Counted from the first letter of the stretch, positions 1 through 5,208 are shown. The stretch is DNA of 5,310 bases from Mariprofundaceae bacterium (GCA_030950975.1 JAUZQL010000247.1:1-5310), one strand, 5' to 3'. Made by a program: numbers and translations. Notes: generated by a model not told the origin, from the letters alone.

Positions 1-426
1 ACAAGCGGCATACGCAAACTCATTGCTCGGTCCAATAACAAAATTTTCAAAAGTAAAGCGAGGGTCAATATGCCCATCGATTTCTGATGGAATATGCTTG
101 GAAGTGCTTTCTTTTTTAGATTCAATGGGGATATCTTCATCGGTATCAATTTGATATTGAATGCGCACATTAGCTTTTAATACATCTTGCACGACCTGTT
201 CAATTTCTTTTCCGCAATGCGTTTCTAAACCATTTAGAAAGAATCGACTTGGGCCAAAAATTTTAATGGTATTTTCCACCATTTTGGTGTGTAGTGGGTA
301 AATCCAAGCATCAAACGTTTGGCTTGGGAGCTTTAATTGTAATTGTTTGGTAATATGATTCCATTGTTTTTTCCATTCATTGTGACTCATCGGCAGGATG
401 ATACATGTAGCTATCATCATATCCAT
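1..426 (-). CDS. dnaA: Chromosomal replication initiator DnaA, N-terminal part (runs off left edge)
   Basis: This is the first 142 codons of the replication initiator that binds DnaA boxes at oriC and loads the helicase. Domain I is visible: a Trp at residue 22, then LPSQTFDAWIYPL and GPSRFFLNGL, which match the E. coli pattern LP..xF..WI.PL and APNRF. A polar, Lys/Ser/Glu-rich linker (domain II) follows. The stretch RFTFENFVIGPSNEFAYAA is the classic entry to the AAA+ domain III; the Walker motifs and the DNA-binding domain lie outside the window. The start is uncertain. ATG at 426 has an AGGA ribosome site five bases upstream, but it adds about 12 atypical hydrophobic residues (MDMMIATCIILP). 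ATG at 390 gives MSHNEW, close to the E. coli start in length, but has no visible ribosome site. The gene diverges from rpmH, the usual arrangement in gammaproteobacteria. The frame is intact throughout the visible part. Confidence 0.95.
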   Translation of the reverse strand, partial: MDMMIATCIILPMSHNEWKKQWNHITKQLQLKLPSQTFDAWIYPLHTKMVENTIKIFGPSRFFLNGLETHCGKEIEQVVQDVLKANVRIQYQIDTDEDIPIESKKESTSKHIPSEIDGHIDPRFTFENFVIGPSNEFAYAAC

Positions 427-431
427 ATGGG

Positions 432-435
432 TCCT
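432..435 (-). promoter_or_regulatory. Shine-Dalgarno site for the upstream dnaA start
   Basis: Read on the minus strand, AGGA is followed by CCCAT and then ATG (426-424), a spacing of five bases. No comparable site precedes ATG 390. This is the main argument for the longer DnaA N-terminus; homology in length favours the shorter one. The next in-frame ATG codons at 420 and 417 lie 11 and 14 bases away, which is less favourable. Confidence 0.5.
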
Positions 436-474
436 ATTTTCACAGATTAAATTTACAGGAAATATATATTTTAT

Positions 475-502
475 TTGACATCAAATGGCTATTTTTTACC
501 AT
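475..502 (+). promoter_or_regulatory. Sigma-70-type promoter for rpmH
   Basis: A perfect -35 hexamer TTGACA (475-480) is followed after 16 bases by TACCAT (497-502), a 4/6 match to the -10 consensus. Transcription would start near 508-510, leaving a leader of roughly 28 bases before the rpmH ATG. The -35 lies inside a small inverted repeat, ATTTGA-CA-TCAAAT (473-486). It is probably the main promoter of the rpmH-to-mnmE cluster, as no other convincing promoter is seen before prk. The assignment rests on consensus matching alone. Confidence 0.6.
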
Positions 503-536
503 TCGCAACCTTTTTGATGGAATGTAGGAGAACACT

Positions 537-671
537 ATGAGCTTTACATATAAACCAAGTCGTATTCGTCGTGCCCGGAAACATGGTTTCCGCAGTCGTA
601 TGGCAAGCCGTTCAGGACGTGCATTAATTAACCGCCGTCGTGCTAAAGGCCGTAAGAGCCTTTCTGCCTGA
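537..671 (+). CDS. rpmH: 50S ribosomal protein L34
   Basis: This encodes the small basic protein L34 of the large ribosomal subunit, 44 residues, the normal length for the family. The core HGFRSRMASRSGRALINRRR followed by AKGRKSLSA is nearly the textbook L34 sequence. The N-terminus MSFTYKPSRIRRARK is a little different from the common MKRTFQPS start but keeps the aromatic-x-P-S-x-x-R/K-R pattern. The ATG is preceded by AGGAG (526-530) with a six-base gap, an excellent ribosome site. It is the first gene of the cluster, behind a good promoter. Its stop codon TGA (669-671) overlaps the proposed CTG start of rnpA (668-670), so translation of the two may be coupled. The identification is secure from sequence alone. 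Confidence 0.97.
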   Translation: MSFTYKPSRIRRARKHGFRSRMASRSGRALINRRRAKGRKSLSA

Positions 672-1009
672 ATCAGAAGTTTTCTTCTAACTTTCGTCTT
701 CGTTCCCGGCAAGATTTTGCGGGAATGAAGGAAGGGCGACGTTTTCAATGGCATGGTTTACGATGTATTGTTGTAAACAATCATCTGGAACACGGTCGCA
801 TCGGTTTTGCTGTTTCCCGAAAGTATGGAAACTCTGTGCAACGACACCATTTAAAGCGTGTCTTTAGGGAAGTATTTCGTTCCCATCCTATTAAGTTTGA
901 AGCCTTGGATATTTTAATGATTCCCTCTCGTAGCTTTGATTCAAAAGCCAATATCTACCAAGATGCTACAGATATATTGAATCGATTGTTGTGTAGGTAC
1001 CAAGCATGA
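668..1009 (+). CDS. rnpA: Ribonuclease P protein component, probable CTG start
   Basis: This is the protein subunit of RNase P, which with the M1 RNA removes 5' leaders from pre-tRNAs. The family signature region is at residues 46-64 (IGFAVSRKYGNSVQRHHLKR), followed by VFREVFR. The first ATG (725) would give only 94 residues and would cut off RLRSRQDFAGMKEGRRF, the conserved RnpA N-terminus (compare RLL..DF..V...GRR). The frame is open upstream back to 656, and the only recognised start codon between there and 725 is CTG at 668, giving 113 residues, a normal length (E. coli RnpA has 119). CTG overlaps the rpmH stop, and only a weak ribosome site (AAGAG, 654-658) precedes it, so coupling to rpmH is likely. 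The usual R-N-R motif reads R59-H60-H61, an unusual change. The 3' end overlaps yidD by four bases (ATGA). Identity is secure; the start is an inference. Confidence 0.9.
   Translation: MNQKFSSNFRLRSRQDFAGMKEGRRFQWHGLRCIVVNNHLEHGRIGFAVSRKYGNSVQRHHLKRVFREVFRSHPIKFEALDILMIPSRSFDSKANIYQDATDILNRLLCRYQA
675..688 (+). other. Small RNA hairpin just after the rpmH stop
   Basis: AGAAG (675-679) and CTTCT (684-688) pair perfectly across a TTTT loop, starting four bases after the rpmH stop. Five pairs is modest stability. It lies within the first codons of rnpA if translation starts at CTG 668. No T-run follows, so it is not an intrinsic terminator. Confidence 0.45.
698..730 (+). other. Strong RNA hairpin at the rpmH-rnpA junction
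   Basis: Bases 698-708 pair with 720-730: CTTCGTTCCCG against CGGGAATGAAG, eleven pairs including one G-U (702/726). After a one-base bulge (G709), 710-712 (CAA) pair with 717-719 (TTG) across the four-base loop GATT. This makes about 14 pairs. The ATG at 725-727 lies inside the descending arm, so it would be hidden from ribosomes. The sequence after the stem (GAAGGGCGAC) has no T-run, which rules out an ordinary intrinsic terminator. Possible roles are an mRNA processing or stability element that separates L34 output from RnpA output, or a brake on rnpA translation; both are inferences. Confidence 0.55.
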
Positions 1010-1257
1010 ATCTTATCAAACGTATTTTCCTGTTACCTATCTATGTGTATCGCTATGCCATTTCACCTTTTTTAGCACCACGTTGTATTTATAGCCCTAC
1101 TTGTTCATCGTATATGATTGAATCGATTGATAAACATGGTGTTGTTGCTGGAATTTTTTTAGGTATTAAACGCATCTGTCGTTGTCACCCTTGGTCAGAA
1201 GGATGTTATGATCCTGTGCCTGAACATTTTTCTTTTACCTCTCGTTTTAAAAAGTAA
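1006..1257 (+). CDS. yidD: Membrane protein insertion efficiency factor YidD
   Basis: This small protein of 83 residues is found beside YidC in most bacteria and is thought to assist insertion or folding of inner-membrane proteins. The family pattern is complete: YRYAISPFLAPRCIYSPTCS (residues 15-34), SY..ESI..HG (35-45), KRICRCHPW (55-63) and DPVP (69-72). Cysteines 27, 33, 58 and 60 are in the conserved places. The usual GG before xDPVP is altered: the sequence reads SEGCYDPVP, which adds Cys67. The first 25 residues are amphipathic or hydrophobic with basic residues, consistent with peripheral binding to the inner face of the membrane. The ATG overlaps the rnpA stop (ATGA), with AGGT (995-998) seven bases ahead. 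Its TAA stop is part of the ribosome site of yidC. Confidence 0.96.
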   Translation: MNLIKRIFLLPIYVYRYAISPFLAPRCIYSPTCSSYMIESIDKHGVVAGIFLGIKRICRCHPWSEGCYDPVPEHFSFTSRFKK

Positions 1258-1261
1258 GGAG
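1256..1261 (+). promoter_or_regulatory. yidC ribosome binding site overlapping the yidD stop, with T8 spacer
   Basis: AAGGAG overlaps the TAA stop of yidD (1255-1257) and is separated from the yidC ATG (1270) by eight T residues (1262-1269). Spacing is good, and the overlap with the stop codon suggests that ribosomes finishing YidD can move on to YidC, matching the functional link between the two proteins. Confidence 0.8.
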
Positions 1262-1269
1262 TTTTTTTT

Positions 1270-2865
1270 ATGGAACAACGAAATATGTTTTTGGCTTTTG
1301 CCTTATCCATCGCTGTGTTGGTGGGTTGGAGCTATATTTTTCCTAGTCCTAAGCCCGATACTGAGCTGAATTCAACATCTGTTAGTGCGACTCAAACAGA
1401 AAAACAACAGCCTGTTACAGCGATGAAACAGGCTCAAGCGCCAGAGTTACGTCCGACGGGTGTGGATGTGAATTCAGTTGAATCTGTACCGAACCCATCA
1501 GAAGAAAAAAGTAAAAAAACATTTTATCTATCGAATAAGCTTTTACGTTTGGGTATGGATGATCGTGGTTGGTTAACAGAAGGGGAATTGCTTCATTACA
1601 CCGAAAGTATTGAGCCTCATTCAGATTTTATTCATATTTTAAGTACAGGGAAAGGACACAATGTTTATGTAAATGCTGGTGTATTGGGTCATCAACGTGT
1701 TACACCTTTTGTACTCAATAAAGATTTATCAAACCATTCTCAACAAGTGTTTACATCACGCTTAAAGAGTGGGGAAACGTGGCAACGGACATTAAGCTTA
1801 AAACCTGATTCTTATATTATTCATTGCGAAGATCGGATTATCAAAGGCGCAGGGTTTAAAATGTTTCGCCAAGTGGTGGAGCGTAACCCTGATAAAGCAC
1901 TGGATACTTTTTATGAACATATGGGTGCAACAGGTCTTTTAAATAATGTTTTGCAAGAACCGAGTTATGATGATTTGGATGAAACACCTGTGAAGATGAG
2001 TGCAACGGGTGGCTGGACAGGCATCATGGATCGTTATTTCTTAACGGCATTGTTATCGCAAGAAGGCAATGATTACCGTTATTATTATAAAGGTGATGGT
2101 CGTTCTTACCAAGCGGGTGTCTTGGATGATGGTGTATTAGACCAAGGTGATGCTTTGTTTATCTCTGATATTTATATGGGGCCTAAAGCCATTGCTGTGA
2201 TGAAACCTTTGAATCTTGGTTTAGAACGTAGTGTTGACTTTGGCATCTTTGCATTCATCGCCAAGCCAATGCATCAATTTATGTTGTGGATTGATGGTTT
2301 TGTTCATAACTTTGGTTGGAGCATTATTTTATTGGTTGTGTGTATCAAGATTATTCTTTTTTATCCTTCACACAAAGCCTACGTCTCGATGGCTGGCATG
2401 CGAAAAATTCAACCTGAAATGGCCCGTTTGAAAGAACTTTATGGTGAAGACAAGCAGAAGATGGGTCAGGAAATGATGAAGTTGTACAAAAAGAATAAGG
2501 TCAATCCATTGGGTGGATGTTTACCAATTCTCATTCAAATTCCGATTTTCTTTGCTTTGTATAAAGTATTATTGATGTCCATTGAGATGCGCCAAGCACC
2601 TTTTATTGGTTGGATTCAGGATTTATCGGTGCAAGATCCTTATTTTATTTTACCTGTGCTGATGGGTATTTCTATGTTTATTCAACAAAAGTTAAACCCT
2701 CAACCAACCGATCCCATGCAAGCAAAAATTATGCAATTTTTACCACCTATCTTTACAGTGATGTTCTTATTCTTCCCTGCAGGTCTCGTGTTGTATTGGG
2801 TTATCAATAATAGCTTAACAATTTTACAACAATATTATGTGATGAAAAAACTAAAAGCGATTTAA
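1270..2865 (+). CDS. yidC: Membrane protein insertase YidC (Oxa1/Alb3 family)
   Basis: This inner-membrane insertase places small membrane proteins directly and helps the Sec translocon with others. It has 531 residues, close to the Gram-negative norm (E. coli 548). TM1 spans about residues 7-24 (FLAFALSIAVLVGWSYIF). A variable Ser/Gln/Pro-rich linker (25-83) and the periplasmic P1 beta domain (about 84-325) follow. The conserved five-helix core begins near 345, with TM2 SIILLVVCIKIILFYP. The core signatures are SMAGMRKIQPEMARLKE, QKMGQEMMKLYKKNKVNPLG and GCLPILIQIPIFFALY (416-431), then RQAPF.GWI.DLS.QDP and DPMQAKIMQFLPPIFTV, ending with PAGLVLYWVINN. Lys360 occupies the position of the groove Arg (R366 of E. 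coli); Lys there preserves the charge and, as far as I recall, is common in other proteobacteria. It ends with a short basic tail (MKKLKAI). The next gene begins three bases after the stop. Confidence 0.98.
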   Translation: MEQRNMFLAFALSIAVLVGWSYIFPSPKPDTELNSTSVSATQTEKQQPVTAMKQAQAPELRPTGVDVNSVESVPNPSEEKSKKTFYLSNKLLRLGMDDRGWLTEGELLHYTESIEPHSDFIHILSTGKGHNVYVNAGVLGHQRVTPFVLNKDLSNHSQQVFTSRLKSGETWQRTLSLKPDSYIIHCEDRIIKGAGFKMFRQVVERNPDKALDTFYEHMGATGLLNNVLQEPSYDDLDETPVKMSATGGWTGIMDRYFLTALLSQEGNDYRYYYKGDGRSYQAGVLDDGVLDQGDALFISDIYMGPKAIAVMKPLNLGLERSVDFGIFAFIAKPMHQFMLWIDGFVHNFGWSIILLVVCIKIILFYPSHKAYVSMAGMRKIQPEMARLKELYGEDKQKMGQEMMKLYKKNKVNPLGGCLPILIQIPIFFALYKVLLMSIEMRQAPFIGWIQDLSVQDPYFILPVLMGISMFIQQKLNPQPTDPMQAKIMQFLPPIFTVMFLFFPAGLVLYWVINNSLTILQQYYVMKKLKAI

Positions 2866-2868
2866 GCT

Positions 2869-4197
2869 TTGTTGAACGTGGATGATAGCACTATTGCTGC
2901 CATTGCGACCCCATTGGGGCGTGGTGGCATTGGCATGATTCGTTTATCGGGTACTCAAGCCTTAACGATTGCTAAGCAACTATCATCACGTGAGATTATC
3001 ACCCCTCGTTTTGCCCATCTTTGCTCATGGAAAGATGAGCAAGGTGAGGTGATTGATTCAGGTATTTTATTGTATTTCCCCAATCCAGCTTCTTATACAG
3101 GTGAAGATGTTGTGGAGTTACAAGGGCATGGTAGCCCAGTAATCTTACACGCTTTATTGCAGCGTTGTTTTGATTTGGGAGCTGTGCCAGCCCAAGCAGG
3201 TGAATTTACACGTCGCGCTGTGGAACAAGGACGGATGGACTTATCACAAGCAGAAGCGGTGATTGCTTGTATTGATGCTGCGACTGAACGTGCAGGCAAG
3301 CAAGCTCAACGTCATTTATCGGGTGAATTTGGCAAGAAAATTGAAGCTTTGATGGATCATTTAACGGGTATTGTGGCACATGTCGAAGCCTGTTTAGATT
3401 TTCCTGAAGATGAAATTCCTGATTTATTTTTACAAAATTTACAACAACAAATTCAACAACAATTGCTTCAACCCATGCAGCAAATGTTAAAATCCTCAAG
3501 CTTTGGTGAACGTCTTTTTTCAGGTGTAAATATTGCCATTGTCGGTGCGCCCAATGTTGGTAAATCTAGTTTATTGAATGTCTTATCTGGGCATGATCGT
3601 GCGATTGTCAGTGATGTCGCTGGTACAACACGGGATGTTTTAGAAATTGATTTTGAAATTCAGGGTATTCCAGTGCGCTTGATTGATACAGCGGGCATGA
3701 GACCAACCCATGATAAAATTGAAGAAGAAGGTGTTCGCCGTGCTAAACAAGCGGCAAAGATGGCCGATGTTGTTATTTTTCTTGCGGATGCTTCGGATGC
3801 CAATTCATGGCAGTATGACAATCATTATGATGTAAAACTGATGAATAAGTCGGATTTACTTCAAGATATACCTCCTGAAATTGAAAATGAGCTGCTTATT
3901 AGCGCAACAACAGGACAAGGTATTGATGATTTCATGGCATATATGGCTGACTATTTAGGTGCATCGGATACCAGTGGCGAAGCTGTTTTTGTTACCAGTG
4001 AACGACATCGTCAAGCCATTCAAACATCGGAACAACTTATTTTAGAGGCACTTCCAATGTTATTATCTGAAGAACAATTGGATTTAGCAGCTTTATCGTT
4101 ACGCCAAGCTTGGTCATCGTTGGGAGAAATTCTTGGTATTGGCGATGTTGAACATATTTTAGATCGTGTTTTTTCTGAATTTTGTATCGGTAAATAA
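2869..4197 (+). CDS. mnmE: tRNA modification GTPase MnmE (TrmE)
   Basis: MnmE works with MnmG to place the (carboxymethyl)aminomethyl group on the wobble uridine U34 of certain tRNAs, using GTP, tetrahydrofolate and FAD. The 442 residues compare with 454 in E. coli. The N-terminal folate-binding domain opens with STIAAIATPLGRGGIGMIRLSG and contains YTGEDVVELQGHGSP. The helical domain carries GEFTRRA and DLSQAEAV (111-131). The inserted G domain has all motifs: G1 GAPNVGKSS (226-234), G2 GTTRD (252-256), G3 DTAG (273-276), G4 NKSD (326-329) and G5-like SATTG (345-349). The C-terminal FCIGK with the catalytic Cys439 is intact. No ATG is available at the start: TTG 2869, TTG 2872 and GTG 2878 are candidates, none with a clear ribosome site. 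GTG 2878 gives an N-terminus (MDDSTIAA) close to that of E. coli. Coupling to yidC, three bases upstream, is likely. The partner mnmG is not adjacent. Confidence 0.97.
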   Translation: MLNVDDSTIAAIATPLGRGGIGMIRLSGTQALTIAKQLSSREIITPRFAHLCSWKDEQGEVIDSGILLYFPNPASYTGEDVVELQGHGSPVILHALLQRCFDLGAVPAQAGEFTRRAVEQGRMDLSQAEAVIACIDAATERAGKQAQRHLSGEFGKKIEALMDHLTGIVAHVEACLDFPEDEIPDLFLQNLQQQIQQQLLQPMQQMLKSSSFGERLFSGVNIAIVGAPNVGKSSLLNVLSGHDRAIVSDVAGTTRDVLEIDFEIQGIPVRLIDTAGMRPTHDKIEEEGVRRAKQAAKMADVVIFLADASDANSWQYDNHYDVKLMNKSDLLQDIPPEIENELLISATTGQGIDDFMAYMADYLGASDTSGEAVFVTSERHRQAIQTSEQLILEALPMLLSEEQLDLAALSLRQAWSSLGEILGIGDVEHILDRVFSEFCIGK

Positions 4198-4210
4198 TCA
4201 AGGCTAAAAC

Positions 4211-4239
4211 TTGTATGAAAGCGCTTTCATGTTCATAAT
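4211..4239 (+). promoter_or_regulatory. Probable promoter for phosphoribulokinase
   Basis: TTGTAT (4211-4216, 3/6 match to -35) and CATAAT (4234-4239, 5/6 match to -10) are separated by exactly 17 bases. The start of transcription would be near 4246, leaving about 35 bases of leader before the prk ATG. A perfect 16-bp palindrome overlaps the end of the -35 and most of the spacer, the position expected for a repressor. The weak -35 would suit a regulated promoter. Read-through from mnmE cannot be excluded, since no terminator lies between the genes. Confidence 0.5.
4215..4230. promoter_or_regulatory. Perfect 16-bp palindromic operator, LacI/GalR (cre-like) type
   Basis: ATGAAAGCGCTTTCAT is a perfect inverted repeat without a spacer, centred on CpG. 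The inner TGAAAGCGCTTTCA fits the cre consensus TGWAANCGNTNWCA bound by CcpA and the general shape of LacI/GalR-family operators with a central CG. It resembles, but has two more central bases than, the Cra site TGAAACGTTTCA. I saw no second copy in the window. The regulator is not encoded in the visible sequence, so which protein binds is unknown. LysR-type CbbR, the usual Calvin-cycle activator, binds a different pattern (T-N11-A). Confidence 0.65.
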
Positions 4240-4270
4240 GCCCATTCTAATTTTTTATTCATAGTAAAAT

Positions 4271-4276
4271 AGGAGG
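4271..4276 (+). promoter_or_regulatory. Strong Shine-Dalgarno site for prk
   Basis: AGGAGG, followed by GGAT and then ATG, is the closest match to the anti-Shine-Dalgarno sequence in the window, although the four-base gap is slightly short. It supports high expression of the kinase and fixes the start at 4281. Confidence 0.8.
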
Positions 4277-4280
4277 GGAT

Positions 4281-5144
4281 ATGTCTCATAAACATCCAGT
4301 TATTTCTGTAACCGGTTCATCTGGTGCAGGTACAAGTACAGCCAAAGTAGCGTTGGAACATATTTTTCGTCGGGAAAATATCACACCAGCCGTTGTGGAA
4401 GGTGATTGCTTTCATAAATATGGTCGTATTGAATTTAAAGAAAAAGCAAAAGAATTTGCAGCAAAAGGTAAGCGTTTAAGCCACTTTTCCGATGAAGCCA
4501 ACTTGTTTGATAAAATTGCTGAGTTATTTAAATCATACCAAGAAACAGGTGTGGGTAAAGCCCGTACGTATGTTCATGATGATGAAGAAGCGAAATTACA
4601 TGGCGTTGAATCAGGTAAATTTACCGACTGGCATGATATTGGTGAAGGTTCAGATTTATTGTTTTATGAAGGACTGCATGGTGGGGTTGAAGAAGTGCGT
4701 CCATATACCGACTTGATGATGGGTATTGTACCCGTTGTGAACTTGGAATGGATTCAAAAAGTTCATCGTGATACTGAAATGCGTGGTTATTCAACTGAAG
4801 CAGTTGTCGATAATATTTTATCACGTATGCATGATTATGTTCATTTCATTACACCACAATTTTCACATACAGATATTAACTTCCAACGCGTGCCTTTGGT
4901 GGATACATCCAATCCATTTATTGCACGTGATGTTCCTACGCCTGATGAAAGCTTGATGGTGATTCGTATTCGTAAACCTGAACAATGGGGGGTTGATTTC
5001 CCTTGGTTATTATCCATGTTGAATGGTTCCTTTATGTCTCGCCGTAATACAATTGTTTTACCATCGTCTAAAATGTTATTGGCAATGGAACTGATTCTTG
5101 CTCCTATTGTTCAAGATTTAATGACAAAACGTAGAAAGGCATAA
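4281..5144 (+). CDS. prk: Phosphoribulokinase, bacterial class I
   Basis: This enzyme phosphorylates ribulose 5-phosphate with ATP to ribulose 1,5-bisphosphate, the substrate of RuBisCO, and is diagnostic for the Calvin-Benson-Bassham cycle. Its 287 residues match the bacterial octameric type (about 290). The sequence aligns along its whole length with Rhodobacter PRK: HPVISVTGSSGAGTST (residues 5-20) with the family's P-loop lacking the usual Lys, and EGDCFHKYGR (40-49) with catalytic-base Asp42, His45 and Arg49. Further on are RTYVHDDEEA (95-104), Walker B-like LFYEGLHGG (127-135) with Glu130, NLEWIQKVHRDTEMRGYSTE (154-173) with Arg163, Asp164 and Arg168, and QFSHTDINFQRVP with VDTSNPFIARD (193-217). 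All key residues are present, so it should be active. It has its own candidate promoter and operator and ends before a strong terminator, so it can be a single-gene unit. No other Calvin-cycle gene is visible; the symbol cbbP is also used. Confidence 0.97.
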   Translation: MSHKHPVISVTGSSGAGTSTAKVALEHIFRRENITPAVVEGDCFHKYGRIEFKEKAKEFAAKGKRLSHFSDEANLFDKIAELFKSYQETGVGKARTYVHDDEEAKLHGVESGKFTDWHDIGEGSDLLFYEGLHGGVEEVRPYTDLMMGIVPVVNLEWIQKVHRDTEMRGYSTEAVVDNILSRMHDYVHFITPQFSHTDINFQRVPLVDTSNPFIARDVPTPDESLMVIRIRKPEQWGVDFPWLLSMLNGSFMSRRNTIVLPSSKMLLAMELILAPIVQDLMTKRRKA

Positions 5145-5166
5145 AGCTTAGGTTTATTGAAACGTT

Positions 5167-5197
5167 AAAAGGGAGGAGCTTAGCTTCTCCCTTTTTT
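5167..5197. terminator. Rho-independent terminator, probably two-way
   Basis: AAAAGGGAGGAGC (5167-5179) pairs with GCTTCTCCCTTTT (5183-5195) across the loop TTA, with one G-U pair and no other mismatch, and the plus strand ends in six T residues (5192-5197). It lies 22 bases after the prk stop. The run of four A at the 5' side gives a T-tail for transcripts from the right, so it can also end the convergent minus-strand gene, whose stop is 12 bases away from it. Confidence 0.92.
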
Positions 5198-5208
5198 ATG
5201 CGTGATGA

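Larger units (their letters stand above)
427..536. promoter_or_regulatory. Divergent dnaA-rpmH intergenic region
   Basis: These 110 AT-rich bases carry control signals for two divergent housekeeping genes. The rpmH promoter (475-502) and the rpmH ribosome site (AGGAG, 526-530) are visible on the plus strand. For dnaA, the A/T stretch around 455-475 offers several -10-like hexamers on the minus strand, but I could not pair any with a good -35, so no dnaA promoter is called. A single 8/9 match to the DnaA box TTWTNCACA lies at 436-444 (ATTTTCACA). There is no cluster of DnaA boxes that would mark this gap as oriC. Confidence 0.7.

Noticed and set aside
427..536. The dnaA-rpmH gap as the replication origin
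   Set aside because: Only one imperfect DnaA box is present. An origin needs several boxes and an unwinding element, and 110 bases is too short.
698..730. The rpmH-rnpA hairpin as a terminator
   Set aside because: No T-run follows the stem, and the conserved rnpA coding sequence continues straight through it.
440..754. A 104-residue Arg-rich frame on the minus strand opposite rpmH
   Set aside because: It is the mirror of the Arg-rich L34 gene, with no ribosome site or family resemblance, and it would cover the rpmH promoter.
1262..1269. The T8 run before yidC as a terminator or slippage site
   Set aside because: No stem precedes it, and it simply serves as the spacer between a good ribosome site and the ATG. 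Slippage outside a coding frame would have little effect.
3093..3499. Two minus-strand frames of 68 and 97 residues opposite mnmE
   Set aside because: They overlap each other and lie inside a fully conserved mnmE. They show no domain pattern of their own.
4215..4230. The palindrome after mnmE as an intrinsic terminator
   Set aside because: The stem is followed by GTTCATAATG rather than a T-run; the T-rich stretch starts about 20 bases later. The position between promoter hexamers and the cre-like shape fit an operator better.
4492..4956. Several frames of 62-74 residues on both strands inside prk
   Set aside because: prk aligns with its family throughout; these frames are shadows without start signals or recognisable protein features.
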